Below, in pieces: positions 9,500 to 22,251 of a stretch of 64,000 nt of DNA. Positions within the stretch are counted from its first letter, which is position 1; each line of letters starts with the position of its first letter. The position numbers were made by a program, and so were the translations under genes. The DNA lies in assembly GCF_017873435.1 (NCBI RefSeq), contig NZ_JAGGKG010000020.1:25340-89339 (forward strand), read 5' to 3'. This DNA is from Paenibacillus turicensis. Its GTDB lineage: Bacteria > Bacillota > Bacilli > Paenibacillales > Paenibacillaceae. Below the pieces are notes generated by a model. The model ran no database searches, was not told the origin of the DNA, and saw only the letters and a program-made list of their open reading frames with translations.

Positions 9500-10267
9500 A
9501 TGCATGATGCACCAATTATTAACCTTGGAGGCTTTCACCTAGATCTGTCTGCGGTTTTAATGTTGCTTGTTACGATGATTATCGTATTTGTTTTATGTTG
9601 GTTGGCAACAAGAAACCTGTCAGTTGAAAATCCATCTAAGATTCAAAACTTTATGGAATGGATCGTTGAATTTGTACAAGGGATTATTGGAAGTGCCATG
9701 GATTCAAAGAAGGGAAGACCTTATTTATCTTTAGGTTTAACACTTATTCTTTTCATCTTTGTATCTAACTTGCTTGGTTTGCCACTAGGTATTGCCACAG
9801 AAGCACATGAACCGGTCAGTATTTTTGGTTATGTGATTGAGGCAACTCGAAGTTTATCAGGCGGAGCACATGCCGAGATAATGTGGTGGAAATCACCAAC
9901 CGCTGATATTTCTGTGACTGCAGGTTTAGCGATGATTATCTTCATCCTGATGAACTATTTAGGTATTAGAAATAATCGCAAGCATTATTTCAAGCATTTT
10001 ATTGAACCATTCCCAATCTTCTTGCCTCTAAATATTATCGAGAACTTATCGAAGCCAATTGCGCTTGCTATCCGGTTGTTCGCGAATATTTTTGCAGGTG
10101 AGGTACTGATTACCGTAATTCTTAAATTGAAATTTATTGGTATTCCGTTCATGGGATTATGGCAAGGGTTCAGTGTTTTCGTAGGTGGACTTCAAGCATA
10201 CATTTTCACCATTCTAACCATGGTGTATATTGCTCAATATACAATCCATGATGAGAAGGCGCATTAA
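9500..10267 (+). CDS. atpB: ATP synthase F0 subunit a
   Basis: Membrane subunit forming the proton half-channels beside the c-ring. The essential Arg is in KPIALAIRLFANIFAGEVL; five or six hydrophobic segments and 255 residues are normal. ATG 9500 is preceded by AAAGGAGGGAATCATATTT. The frame is open back to 9395, overlapping atpI, but without a ribosome site. Confidence 0.97.
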   Translation: MHDAPIINLGGFHLDLSAVLMLLVTMIIVFVLCWLATRNLSVENPSKIQNFMEWIVEFVQGIIGSAMDSKKGRPYLSLGLTLILFIFVSNLLGLPLGIATEAHEPVSIFGYVIEATRSLSGGAHAEIMWWKSPTADISVTAGLAMIIFILMNYLGIRNNRKHYFKHFIEPFPIFLPLNIIENLSKPIALAIRLFANIFAGEVLITVILKLKFIGIPFMGLWQGFSVFVGGLQAYIFTILTMVYIAQYTIHDEKAH

Positions 10268-10364
10268 GGAAAGACATTAATAAACTCTAAAGGAACATCA
10301 TGATGTTCATATGAAAGAGTTATTATATTAAAAAAACTTTTCAAATTCTAAGGAGGATTTTTAA

Positions 10365-10577
<213 letters not shown>

Positions 10578-10588
10578 TAATAAGGTTT

Positions 10589-10625
10589 GGCGGGGACGGC
10601 CGATGCCATCCGCGCCTTCGTTTTT
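10589..10625 (+). terminator. GC-rich hairpin with T run between atpE and atpF
   Basis: GGCGGGGACGGC (10589-10600) pairs 10 of 12 positions with GCCATCCGCGCC (10605-10616), followed by TTCGTTTTT. It is unusually GC-rich for this region. It could act as a partial terminator or an mRNA 3'-end stabiliser, favouring atpE, whose product is needed in many copies. Confidence 0.55.
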
Positions 10626-10718
10626 AAAATGTAGATTTGTTGAGTAGTAACAGAAAGCTAACAATCTATATTTTCTACACGAAGCACCATAGTGCTTAAT
10701 GGAAAGGGGTGCCATCAG

Positions 10719-11210
10719 TTGACAGTCTTATGGGAAAATATTTTGATTACCATGCTTGCATTTGGAATCTTGTATTGGCTATTGAATAAGTTTGCATTTG
10801 GGAAGCTATTTGCAGTTATGGAGCAACGTCGTGAACTGGTGCTTGGCCAATTAGAGGAAGCAAAGAAAACCAGAGAACAAGCTACTGTATACGTAGAAGA
10901 GCAAAAAGATGCGCTTAAACAGGCACGTCAAGAAGCCTTTGAAATTATCGAGCAATCGAAGCAAAGCAGCAGCAAGCAAGCTAAAGATTTGCTTGAACAA
11001 GCTAAAGTCGATGCTACTCGTATCAAAACAGAGGCAGTGCGTGATATCGAAAGTGAACGTAACAAAGCAGTGGAGGCATTACGTGCTGAAATTGGTTCGT
11101 ACTCCGTAGATATCGCATCTAAATTAATTCAACGTGAGGTTGAAACTAATCCGGCAGAGCAAGAAAAACTCGTTGATCAATATCTCGAAGAGGTAGGTAA
11201 AAAATCATGA
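10719..11210 (+). CDS. atpF: ATP synthase F0 subunit b
   Basis: Peripheral stalk subunit: one N-terminal membrane helix (ITMLAFGILYWLLNKFAF) then a long charged helix. TTG 10719 is chosen as start because GGAAAGGGGTG lies 6-16 bases upstream and the product (163 residues, MTVLWENI...) matches the family length. A GTG at 10692 in the same frame lacks a ribosome site. It overlaps atpH by four bases (ATGA). Confidence 0.93.
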   Translation: MTVLWENILITMLAFGILYWLLNKFAFGKLFAVMEQRRELVLGQLEEAKKTREQATVYVEEQKDALKQARQEAFEIIEQSKQSSSKQAKDLLEQAKVDATRIKTEAVRDIESERNKAVEALRAEIGSYSVDIASKLIQREVETNPAEQEKLVDQYLEEVGKKS

Positions 11211-11755
11211 GTCGCGAGGCTGTAGTTGCAAGCAGATATGCTAAAGCAATGTATGAAATTGCAGCACAGGAAGGTCGCACCTTAGAAACTGAGGATGAAC
11301 TTCGTAGCTTAGTGGTCGTGTTAAATGAAGATCAGCTAGTGAAGCAATTTATTGACAGTCCTAACGTTTCTGAAGCTGAGAAATGGAAGGTTCTTGCGGC
11401 TGGATTAGAAGAAAAGGTTTCTAAGCCTGTTTTATCATTAGCGAAATTGATTATAGAACGAGGTCGTGTAGAGATTTTGCCGGAGCTTTTGAACAGCTAT
11501 ATCAAAATCACTAGTGATGCACTAGGTTTGGCTAATGCTACTGTCTATACAACATATCCTTTGAGCGAGCAGGAAAAGGACAATGTAGCCACTGAGTTTG
11601 GCGCTTTACTAAACAAAAAGATTCGTGTCATTAATGAAATTGACTCGGAGCTATTGGGCGGGATGAAGGTCAGAATTGGTGATACATTGTATGATGGTAG
11701 TTTGGCTGGTAAATTAAAACGGCTTGAGAAGTCGTTTCGAAGACAAGCACTGTAG
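11207..11755 (+). CDS. atpH: ATP synthase F1 subunit delta
   Basis: Links the peripheral stalk to the top of F1. 182 residues, with the typical N-terminal VASRYAKAMYEIA and C-terminal LLGGMKVRIGDTLYDGSLAGKLKRL. The start overlaps the atpF stop (ATGA), implying translational coupling. Confidence 0.96.
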   Translation: MSREAVVASRYAKAMYEIAAQEGRTLETEDELRSLVVVLNEDQLVKQFIDSPNVSEAEKWKVLAAGLEEKVSKPVLSLAKLIIERGRVEILPELLNSYIKITSDALGLANATVYTTYPLSEQEKDNVATEFGALLNKKIRVINEIDSELLGGMKVRIGDTLYDGSLAGKLKRLEKSFRRQAL

Positions 11756-13285
<1,530 letters not shown>

Positions 13286-13317
13286 TTTTTTCGCGTAATA
13301 GCTGTGAAATATAGATT

Positions 13318-13416
13318 TATGCTTACGAAGTAACTTTGACCTCGTCAAAGTTTAAGTTAATGCTTACGAAGTAAAGTTAATGCTTACGAAGTAACTTTAA
13401 CCTTCAGTTAAAGTTT
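13318..13416 (+). repeat. Triplicated 15-mer with two hairpins between atpA and atpG
   Basis: ATGCTTACGAAGTAA occurs at 13319-13333, 13360-13374 and 13380-13394. The first copy is followed by the hairpin ACTTTGAC-CTC-GTCAAAGT and the third by AACTTTAAC-CTTCA-GTTAAAGTT, just before the atpG ribosome site. This looks like local duplication of a stem-loop unit inside the operon. It could affect mRNA processing or stability. Confidence 0.85.
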
Positions 13417-13431
13417 TGAGGTGGTGAAATC

Positions 13432-14292
13432 ATGGCAAAAGGGATTCGTGAAATTAAGCGTCAGATCAAAAGTATTCAAAGTACACGTCAGATTACTAAG
13501 GCGATGGAAATGGTTGCTTCGGCAAAGCTTAGAAAAGCACAAGAGAAAGCGCAAGCCTCTCGTCCTTATGCTGAGAAGCTAAAGGAAGTCGTGTCTAGTA
13601 TTGCAGCAGCAGGTTCTGATGGTATTACTCATCCGATGTTAGTCACTCGTCCAGTTAAGCGTGTGGCATATATCGTTATTACGTCTGATGGTGGCTTGGT
13701 AGGTGGTTATAACACTAACCTATTGCGTAAAGTAATGGACCAATTAAAGGGTCATGCCTCCAAAGATGAATACGGCTTGTTTGTCATCGGACGTAAAGGT
13801 CGGGACTACTTTAATCGTCGTGAGCTTCCAGTCGTGAATGAAATTACAGAATTGACGGATACCCCTAAATTCGCTGATATCAAATCATTAGCTTACGCTG
13901 CTGTTCAAGGCTTTGAAAATGAAGAGTATGATGAGCTATATGTGTGCTATAACAAATTTGTGAATGCCATCACACAAGTTCCAACAATCGAACGATTGCT
14001 TCCTTTTGATCGTGTAGAGGTGCATGGAACAGCGGCAAACTATGAGTATGAGCCTTCACCTGAGGTAGTACTTGAAGTATTGTTGCCAAAATATGCAGAA
14101 ACTCTGATTTTTGGTGCTCTTCTGGAAGGTAAAGCAAGTGAGCTTGGTGCAAAAATGACAGCGATGGGTAGCGCAACAAAAAATGCAACAAAAATGATTG
14201 GTGAGCTTACCTTGACGTTTAACCGTGCTCGTCAGGCTGCAATTACCCAGGAAATTACGGAAATTGTTGCTGGCGCTAATGCGCAGAGCTAA
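13432..14292 (+). CDS. atpG: ATP synthase F1 subunit gamma
   Basis: Central rotor shaft: two long helices at the ends (REIKRQIKSIQSTRQITKAM and the C-terminal TFNRARQAAITQEITEIV) around a Rossmann-like middle. 286 residues, standard. GAGGTGGTGAAATC precedes ATG 13432, directly after the 13.3-kb repeat. Confidence 0.97.
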   Translation: MAKGIREIKRQIKSIQSTRQITKAMEMVASAKLRKAQEKAQASRPYAEKLKEVVSSIAAAGSDGITHPMLVTRPVKRVAYIVITSDGGLVGGYNTNLLRKVMDQLKGHASKDEYGLFVIGRKGRDYFNRRELPVVNEITELTDTPKFADIKSLAYAAVQGFENEEYDELYVCYNKFVNAITQVPTIERLLPFDRVEVHGTAANYEYEPSPEVVLEVLLPKYAETLIFGALLEGKASELGAKMTAMGSATKNATKMIGELTLTFNRARQAAITQEITEIVAGANAQS

Positions 14293-14365
14293 TCAATTTC
14301 ATATTTGGTACATGGATGTATGAGATTGATTCGTAATAGTACGGATTTTTAGGAGGGAAACATAA

Positions 14366-15766
<1,401 letters not shown>

Positions 15767-15827
15767 AAGAAACCGTTAAGGCGGATACTTCAGAAATGAA
15801 CTGTCCCGCGAATAGGAGGGATAATAG

Positions 15828-16241
15828 GTGAGTACCTTTTTATTAGAAATCGTTACACCAGAGCATGTCGTGTTCTCGCAAGAGGTGGATAGCTTAGCTG
15901 TCCGTGGTCTTGAAGGAGAACTAGGGATTTTAGCAAAACATATTCCACTTGTCACTCCACTTCAAGTTGCACCTATTACTGCGAAGATAAATGGTAAAGC
16001 AATATCCATCGCGGTACATGGAGGATTTGTTGAAGTACAAGGCGACAAGGTCATTGTTCTTGCTGAGAGTGCAGAGCTACCTGAAGCAATCGATATCGAG
16101 CGCGCCAAGGCAGCACGTGAACGTGCAGAACGCCGTTTATCCGCACGTAGCAATCAAGATCGTATTGATCATCGTCGGGCAGAGCTTTCTTTACAGAGAG
16201 CGATCACTCGCATTAATGTATCTAGTCGTACAAAGGAATAG
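15828..16241 (+). CDS. atpC: ATP synthase F1 subunit epsilon
   Basis: Rotor subunit and intrinsic inhibitor: an N-terminal beta sandwich (EIVTPEHVVFSQEVDSLAVRG) and a C-terminal two-helix domain. It starts at GTG 15828 after AGGAGGGATAATAG. 137 residues. It ends the operon and is followed by a terminator. Confidence 0.97.
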   Translation: MSTFLLEIVTPEHVVFSQEVDSLAVRGLEGELGILAKHIPLVTPLQVAPITAKINGKAISIAVHGGFVEVQGDKVIVLAESAELPEAIDIERAKAARERAERRLSARSNQDRIDHRRAELSLQRAITRINVSSRTKE

Positions 16242-16247
16242 AAGGAT

Positions 16248-16280
16248 ACCGGGCATCTTTAAGGATGTCCGGTCTTTTTT
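16248..16280 (+). terminator. Terminator of the atp operon
   Basis: ACCGGGCATC and GATGTCCGGT form a stem around TTTAAG, then CTTTTTTC. Confidence 0.88.
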
Positions 16281-16460
16281 CAGAAATAATATTAAAAATA
16301 TTTCAAAAAATATATAGTGTAAGCCCTCTCAATGACAAACTAGGACTGGATTATTATTACAAGTCCAAGTATGATATATAAGGTCACTATTTTTATAGAG
16401 GATTAACAAAAGCTAGGTGAGTAGCATAGATATATACATGAGTAGGAGGTACACTTAGCG

Positions 16461-16712
16461 GTGGAGATGAGAGATACATTTCAAGGGATGGCTGGAATAA
16501 GTGGTCTTACTGCAATTATTGTTTCTTTAATTTGTATTGGATTATCCTGGTGGGCCATGCAAAATGTGAAATGGGAATTATTCATACGACATCCACAAGG
16601 AGCACAAGGTAAATTATTGCAATTGCTATTTGCCATAATCATCGGTCATTTTGTAGCTGCCTTTGTTATCGACTATTTAAGCTATACGATCATGCTACGT
16701 TACATGTTTTGA
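16461..16712 (+). CDS. DUF1146 family membrane protein (YwzB-like)
   Basis: 83 residues with two hydrophobic segments. The family lies between atpC and murAA in B. subtilis, as here. Function is unknown. GTG 16461 is favoured over ATG 16467 because AGTAGGAGGT ends ten bases before it. Confidence 0.8.
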   Translation: MEMRDTFQGMAGISGLTAIIVSLICIGLSWWAMQNVKWELFIRHPQGAQGKLLQLLFAIIIGHFVAAFVIDYLSYTIMLRYMF

Positions 16713-16978
16713 CATAATCTATGTAGTTAGACCTACAGTCTTTGAGCTAACTGGTTCTAAAATTGTCGAATAACATCAGCACAAATTGCTAACAATGGGG
16801 AATAAGGACTATATCTTATTACTTATGGAATGTGGCATAATATTTCAGAATGCGACATTAGTGTTTTAATTATGAGTTTATTCGACAGCAATAGAGCCTT
16901 GTATGTATGGGGTATATAATGCTATTATGAAGTTTAGGGGATTTTAAGGAGAAAATGATACGCGCGGAGGGAACCAAG

Positions 16979-18322
16979 ATGAGCAAATTTATCGTCCGCG
17001 GTGGCAATGTTTTGACCGGGAACGTTAAAGTTAGCGGAGCAAAAAATTCAGTGCTGCCGATCATTGCAGCATCACTACTAGGAGAAGAGGAAATTAGCAT
17101 TATTCGTGATGCGCCTCCTTTGGATGATGTAATGACCATTAATAAAGTATTGGAAGCGTTAGGTGCAGAGGTATCTTATGACCGTGAGGTTATTACCGTT
17201 AATGCACAAAATATAGCTTCCTGTGAAGCACCTTATGAGCTGGTGCGCAAAATGCGGGCGTCTTTTCTTGTCATGGGCCCTTTGTTAACGAGAAAAGGAT
17301 ATACACGTATTTCTCTTCCAGGTGGTTGTGCGATTGGAACTAGACCCATTGATCAGCACTTAAAAGGCTTTGAAGCGATGGGAGCAGAAATTACGTTAGG
17401 TCAAGGTTTTATTGAAGCTCGTTCCAATGGCCGTTTGCATGGCGCTAAAATATATTTGGATGTAGCGAGTGTAGGTGCTACTGAAAATATTATGATGGCG
17501 GCAACCCTTGCTGAAGGAACTACGGTAATTGAAAATGCAGCGAAGGAACCTGAAATTGTTGATCTCGCTAACTATTTAAATAGTATGGGTGCAGTTGTAC
17601 GTGGTGCAGGCACTGGTGTTATTCGTATTGAGGGTGTAGAAAAGCTACGTGGTACAGATCATACCGTAATTCCAGATCGCGTTGAGGCGGGAACCTTTAT
17701 GATTGCCGCAGCAATGACGGGTGGAAATGTATTTGTAGAAGGAGCTATCGCAGACCATTTAGGTCCAGTGATCTCTAAGCTTGAAGAAATGGGCGTTACC
17801 GTTGATGCTCAAGAAAACGGAATTCGTGTTATTGCGGATAAGCCGTTAAAAGCAGTGGATGTAAAAACATTACCTTATCCTGGATTCCCAACAGATATGC
17901 AATCTCAAATGATGGCCTTATTATTGATTTCCCAAGGAACAAGTGTTGTAACTGAGACTGTATTTGAAAATCGCTTCATGCATGTGGAGCAATTTCAATT
18001 AATGAACGCAGAAATTAAAGTAGAAGGTCGCAGTGCGATTGTAACGGGTGGGTCTAAGCTTAGCGGTGCTAAAGTATGTGCTACTGATCTTCGCGCAGGC
18101 GCAGCCTTAATTATCGCTGGACTTGTCGCAGAAGGCACTACTGAGGTTAGCGGTACACATCATATCGATCGTGGATATGTACATTTAGCAGAGAAATTAG
18201 CTGGTTTAGGCGCAGACATTTATCGGATTAGTCTAAATGAAGATGCAAAATCAGCGGCTGCTGAAGGTGCTACGAATAAGAAAGTGTTCCAAAAGCTCAA
18301 TATTCAGCCAACTTTGGCGTAA
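16979..18322 (+). CDS. murA: UDP-N-acetylglucosamine 1-carboxyvinyltransferase
   Basis: First committed step of peptidoglycan synthesis, transferring enolpyruvate from PEP to UDP-GlcNAc. The fosfomycin-target Cys is C117 in [13 protein letters not shown]22/N23 (SGAKNSVLP) and the C-terminal [11 protein letters not shown] are conserved. ATG 16979 follows GCGGAGGGAACC, giving 447 residues with a short extra tail. Synteny (after ywzB, before spoIID) matches murAA. Confidence 0.97.
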   Translation: MSKFIVRGGNVLTGNVKVSGAKNSVLPIIAASLLGEEEISIIRDAPPLDDVMTINKVLEALGAEVSYDREVITVNAQNIASCEAPYELVRKMRASFLVMGPLLTRKGYTRISLPGGCAIGTRPIDQHLKGFEAMGAEITLGQGFIEARSNGRLHGAKIYLDVASVGATENIMMAATLAEGTTVIENAAKEPEIVDLANYLNSMGAVVRGAGTGVIRIEGVEKLRGTDHTVIPDRVEAGTFMIAAAMTGGNVFVEGAIADHLGPVISKLEEMGVTVDAQENGIRVIADKPLKAVDVKTLPYPGFPTDMQSQMMALLLISQGTSVVTETVFENRFMHVEQFQLMNAEIKVEGRSAIVTGGSKLSGAKVCATDLRAGAALIIAGLVAEGTTEVSGTHHIDRGYVHLAEKLAGLGADIYRISLNEDAKSAAAEGATNKKVFQKLNIQPTLA

Positions 18323-18344
18323 CTTGTATATAATTAAGACGGAG

Positions 18345-18388
18345 CAGGTCTGCAAAAGGTTTCTCAAATTGCAGACTTGTTTTTTATT
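18345..18388 (+). terminator. Terminator after murA
   Basis: CAGGTCTGCAA (18345-18355) and TTGCAGACTTG (18369-18379) form the stem, followed by TTTTTTATTTT. Confidence 0.88.
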
Positions 18389-18487
18389 TTGACAAATAAA
18401 TCATCTCCCTACTTTTTCGTTCTATTAAAACCTTCAAAATCATAGGCTATAAATATAGCAGTCACAGATGATGGAGGTAATCAATAG

Positions 18488-19675
18488 ATGTCATTAAATA
18501 AACGCTACCATTCGTTGCAATCGTTACGCCAAGCCTATCGCCGATTTATCCGCTATAAATATTTCCCTCACCTCATGAGCTGTCTAGCTATCGTAACTCT
18601 AGCTATCGTGATTCCAGCTTTACTTACACTTGGTCGACCCTTTCCTGTCCCTACTGATTCTAATGTGCAAGAAGATACCAAGACAAATAAACCAATACAC
18701 GCTAGTAAATCAAATAAAGAAATTCAGAGTGAACAGCAGGTTTTATCTCAATTTGGACTCACAGGTGCTCTACTTTCTCCTAAGCAAACGATAAGTGTAT
18801 ATTTGCATAAAACAAAACAAGTTGAGGTTGTTTCACTAGAACAATATATAATGGGTGTTATTGCAGCGGAAATGCCTGCCAAGTTCAAGCTAGAAGCCTT
18901 AAAGGCACAGGCGGTTGCAGCGCGTACTTTTATCGCACGACGACTCGCGGCAGGTGATGTTAGTGGTGTTCCTGATAATAAGGCAGATGTAACGGATACA
19001 GTTGCACACCAGGCCTATATATCGAAGGAGGAGCTAGCAGGCTGGTCTAGTAATGGGAATGGGGACAAGCTAGCGAAGCTTAAGCAGGCAGTGAAAGAAA
19101 CAGAAGGCATTATTATGACTTATAAAGGTAAACCAATTACAGCCTCTTTTTTTTCAGCGAGTGGTGGATATACGGAAAATTCAGAGGATTATTGGAGCCA
19201 AGCCGTTCCTTATTTACGGAGTGTTCCTAGCCCATGGGATCCCAAGCTACAGGAAAATAACGAGGTGACCGTGAGCTTTTCTCTTGATGAATTGTTTCGT
19301 AAGCTAGATTTGAGTCCCCCTGCTATTCCGGCCACATCCATGTCAGAAAAATCGATAGCTAGTCTCTTCAAAACTTTATCTACTACTAAAGGGGGAAAAG
19401 TAAAAGAGATTTCCGTTAATGGTATTAGAATGAAAGGCAGAGAAGTAAGAGAGAAATTAGATTTGCGTTCGAGTCAGTTTAAGATTGGCTATAAGGATAA
19501 TAAAATACAGATTACAACCTATGGTTATGGTCATGGCGTAGGGATGAGTCAATGGGGAGCGGAAGGGATGGCACGTAGTGGCTATAGCGCGCCGCAAATA
19601 TTAAAATATTACTATACTGGTATTTCCTTCGATCAGGTAGAGAAGCTACTCTCAAATAAACTTTCAAAAAAATGA
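18488..19675 (+). CDS. spoIID: Stage II sporulation protein D
   Basis: Membrane-anchored lytic transglycosylase of the mother cell that, with SpoIIM/SpoIIP, drives engulfment. One N-terminal membrane helix (residues ~30-52) precedes the SpoIID domain: LEQYIMGVIAAEMPAKFKLEALKAQAVAARTF, with the catalytic Glu in AAEMPA, SASGGYTENSEDYW and YGYGHGVGMSQWGA. GATGGAGGTAATCAATAG precedes ATG 18488. A sigma-E-like box CATAGGCT near 18440 is possible but weak. Confidence 0.95.
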   Translation: MSLNKRYHSLQSLRQAYRRFIRYKYFPHLMSCLAIVTLAIVIPALLTLGRPFPVPTDSNVQEDTKTNKPIHASKSNKEIQSEQQVLSQFGLTGALLSPKQTISVYLHKTKQVEVVSLEQYIMGVIAAEMPAKFKLEALKAQAVAARTFIARRLAAGDVSGVPDNKADVTDTVAHQAYISKEELAGWSSNGNGDKLAKLKQAVKETEGIIMTYKGKPITASFFSASGGYTENSEDYWSQAVPYLRSVPSPWDPKLQENNEVTVSFSLDELFRKLDLSPPAIPATSMSEKSIASLFKTLSTTKGGKVKEISVNGIRMKGREVREKLDLRSSQFKIGYKDNKIQITTYGYGHGVGMSQWGAEGMARSGYSAPQILKYYYTGISFDQVEKLLSNKLSKK

Positions 19676-19735
19676 TATATTGGGAGTATAAAAGATTTAG
19701 CCCTCGGTAACAATGGTTATTGAGGTGATGATCAA

Positions 19736-20479
19736 ATGAAAGAAGAAAACCAAAAAAAGCAGAACCATGAGGAATCTCCTAAAAATTCGATAGGAGTAAC
19801 GGAGCCAACCACATCCACATGGAAGAAACTGTTATCTAAGAGATGGGTATATCCAGCAGCTTATGTAGCAGCAGCGGCAATTATATTAACTTTAGTATGG
19901 GTCTATCAGGATGCCGGTTCTAACAAACCGCTTCAATCCGATACTACAGTTACAAATTCCGCAACGCTACCAGCAGGGGGCTCACCAGAAGTAGATAATG
20001 GTAGTGACAAAACAGTAAATACGATGGCAGTTTCAGAAGATTTTGCATGGCCGGTTGCAAATGCCAAAGAGGTTAAAATTGTGAAGCCGTTCTATGAAAA
20101 AGAAGGAACACCAGAAGACCATCAAGCAGCATTAGTGCAATACAACGATACATTTATTCCAAACACAGGTATTGACTTAGCGCGTGAGGATGGTAAGCCA
20201 TTTGAAGTTAAGGCTGCAATGAGTGGTAAAGTAACACGAGTTGAGGATCATGCGGTTTTAGGGTATGTCGTAGAAATTACACATGCTAAAAATTTAAAAA
20301 CAGTGTATGAAAGCTTAACCGATGTTGCAGTGAAGCAAGGTCAGGAAGTAAAGCTTGGTGACAAACTTGCATCAGCTGGACGGAATGAAATGGAGAAGGA
20401 CCTTGGAAATCATGTACACTTTGCTGTGTATGAAAATGATGAATTGGTGAACCCAACCACTGTACTTCCTCAAAATTAA
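19736..20479 (+). CDS. spoIIQ: SpoIIQ-like M23/LytM-fold sporulation protein
   Basis: Forespore membrane protein that pairs with SpoIIIAH to form the channel or zipper between forespore and mother cell. Topology: short cytosolic N-terminus, one membrane helix (residues ~38-57), linker, then a LytM domain (~100-245). The second half of the zinc site (HVHF, residues 226-229) is kept. The first ligand, usually His in HxGxD, is Asn143 (NTGID), so it is probably catalytically inactive as in B. subtilis. It follows spoIID by 60 bases, as in B. subtilis. Confidence 0.9.
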   Translation: MKEENQKKQNHEESPKNSIGVTEPTTSTWKKLLSKRWVYPAAYVAAAAIILTLVWVYQDAGSNKPLQSDTTVTNSATLPAGGSPEVDNGSDKTVNTMAVSEDFAWPVANAKEVKIVKPFYEKEGTPEDHQAALVQYNDTFIPNTGIDLAREDGKPFEVKAAMSGKVTRVEDHAVLGYVVEITHAKNLKTVYESLTDVAVKQGQEVKLGDKLASAGRNEMEKDLGNHVHFAVYENDELVNPTTVLPQN

Positions 20480-20493
20480 TTTAAAATTACGCT

Positions 20494-20523
20494 AGCAGAG
20501 GGAATTTGCCCTCTGCTTTTTTT
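20494..20523 (+). terminator. Terminator after spoIIQ
   Basis: GCAGAGGG (20495-20502) and CCCTCTGC (20509-20516) form the stem, followed by a run of seven T. Confidence 0.9.
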
Positions 20524-20634
20524 ATTTTGTACAACTTTTTAAAAATGCTGTTACTACGCAGGATGTACAAGTTATTTTTATCATAAAAATTGCAAAAACC
20601 AGGCTTGACCAAGCTTGTCACGTTTTAAAACAAA

Positions 20635-20662
20635 GAATATATAGTCACGCCCCTCATATAAT
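20635..20662 (+). promoter_or_regulatory. Probable sigma-E promoter of spoIIID
   Basis: GAATATAT, a 12-base spacer and CATATAAT fit the sigma-E pattern (GHATANTT / CATACAHT) and lie 34 bases before the spoIIID start. spoIIID is a known sigma-E gene in B. subtilis. Confidence 0.6.
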
Positions 20663-20695
20663 GTACCAAACTATCTCGAATAGGGAGGCGGGAGC

Positions 20696-20980
20696 GTGCA
20701 TGATTACATCAAGGAACGTACAATTAAAATTGGCCGCTGCATCGTAGAAACCAAACACACAGTTAGAACAATTGCCAAAGAATTTGGGGTTTCTAAAAGT
20801 ACGGTGCATAAGGATTTAACAGAACGTCTACCTGAAATAAATCCAGACCTAGCAGATCAGGTGAAGAACATACTTGAATATCATAAGTCGATCCGCCATC
20901 TGCGCGGGGGAGAAGCAACTAAGATAAAATACAAGAAGAAGGGAAAAGAAGAGCGAGAGGTGATTAGCTCGGCAAAATAA
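20696..20980 (+). CDS. spoIIID: Sporulation regulator SpoIIID
   Basis: Mother-cell transcription factor acting with sigma-E. 94 residues, nearly identical to the B. subtilis protein through the helix-turn-helix (VRTIAKEFGVSKSTVHKDL) and the basic C-terminal region (HKSIRHLRGGEATKIKYK). The start is GTG 20696 (GTG CAT GAT), as in B. subtilis, with AGGGAGGCGGGAGC upstream. Confidence 0.98.
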   Translation: MHDYIKERTIKIGRCIVETKHTVRTIAKEFGVSKSTVHKDLTERLPEINPDLADQVKNILEYHKSIRHLRGGEATKIKYKKKGKEEREVISSAK

Positions 20981-21255
20981 AGGGTAAATATTCTGTTTCG
21001 TTATCGTGGAAGTTTATTGAATAAACCCCCTAAAGTATGGTATTTTTAAATATGGTATGAGAATGTGGAATTTTATCGATATTCCTTGAAATCTTGGCCA
21101 TTTTGCAGAATTTCATCGATCTATATTAAATTTTCTGTAAATCACTCTCGTATCAGTACATTTTGCATGAATTTGATTAAACCGGTTAGACCCGCTCATC
21201 ATGTAATTATGCAGAATGTTAGGTTCAATAAAATACGCTTTGGGGGATCACGATA

Positions 21256-22251
21256 ATGAGTAAGGATATCGGTATTGATTTAGGTACAGCGAATGTGCTT
21301 ATACATGTTAAAGGAAAAGGTGTTGTATTAGACGAACCGTCTGTTGTTGCCATTGATAGCGATGCAAAACGTGTACTTGCAGTAGGTGAAGATGCGAGAA
21401 AAATGGTAGGTCGTACGCCAGGTAATATCGTGGCAATTCGTCCGCTTCGAGATGGAGTTATTGCGGATTTTGAAATTACAGAAATGATGCTTAAGCATTT
21501 TATTGATCGGGTGGGGGCGCGTAGCTGGTATAGCCGTCCACGCATTCTAATTTGTGCACCAACAAATATTACGTCTGTGGAGCAAAAGTCTATTCGTGAA
21601 GCTGCAGAACGTAGTGGTGCTAAGGATGTATTTTTGGAAGAAGAACCTAAAGCCGCAGCTATCGGTGCTGGCATGGATATTTATGAGCCAAGTGGCAATA
21701 TGGTCGTAGATATCGGTGGGGGTACAACAGATGTGGCGGTGCTCTCGATGGGAGATATCGTCACAGCTTCCTCCATTAAGATTGCTGGTGACAAGTTTGA
21801 TGCTGCGATTATTAAATATATTAAAACTAAATATAAGCTTATGATTGGTGAACGCACTGCTGAGGATATTAAAATTGGCATTGGTACTGTTCATCCTTCT
21901 GGTCGCAAGGACGAAATGGATATTCGTGGTCGTGATATGGTATCGGGGCTACCACTTACGATTACAGTTACTGCTGCAGAAGTTCAAGAAGCTTTAAATG
22001 ACTCTGTAGTTGCGATCATAGCTGCTGCAAAATCTGTGCTTGAGCGTACTCCGCCAGAGTTGTCTGCTGATATTATCGACCGTGGTGTTATTCTTACAGG
22101 CGGTGGCGCGTTGCTTAATGGATTGGACGAGCTGCTTGCTGAAGAGCTACGTGTACCTGTTCTAATTGCAGAGGATCCAATGCATTGTGTTGTAAAAGGG
22201 ACAGGCATTATGCTAGATAATCTTGATCGTGCTATTAAGAAAAAATTCTAA
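21256..22251 (+). CDS. mbl: MreB-like actin homologue Mbl
   Basis: Filament-forming ATPase that guides lateral wall synthesis. MreB signatures include IGIDLGTANVLIH, VVDIGGGTTDVAVLS and LTGGGALLNGLDELL. 331 residues. Called Mbl rather than MreB because it lies between spoIIID and flhO as in B. subtilis. ATG 21256 follows TGGGGGATCACGATA. The 275 bases before it hold no convincing gene; they contain only AT-rich sequence. Confidence 0.95.
   Translation: MSKDIGIDLGTANVLIHVKGKGVVLDEPSVVAIDSDAKRVLAVGEDARKMVGRTPGNIVAIRPLRDGVIADFEITEMMLKHFIDRVGARSWYSRPRILICAPTNITSVEQKSIREAAERSGAKDVFLEEEPKAAAIGAGMDIYEPSGNMVVDIGGGTTDVAVLSMGDIVTASSIKIAGDKFDAAIIKYIKTKYKLMIGERTAEDIKIGIGTVHPSGRKDEMDIRGRDMVSGLPLTITVTAAEVQEALNDSVVAIIAAAKSVLERTPPELSADIIDRGVILTGGGALLNGLDELLAEELRVPVLIAEDPMHCVVKGTGIMLDNLDRAIKKKF

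Noticed and set aside
21065..21256. 63-codon frame before mbl
   Set aside because: No ribosome site, unlikely composition, and it ends on the mbl start; treated as chance.
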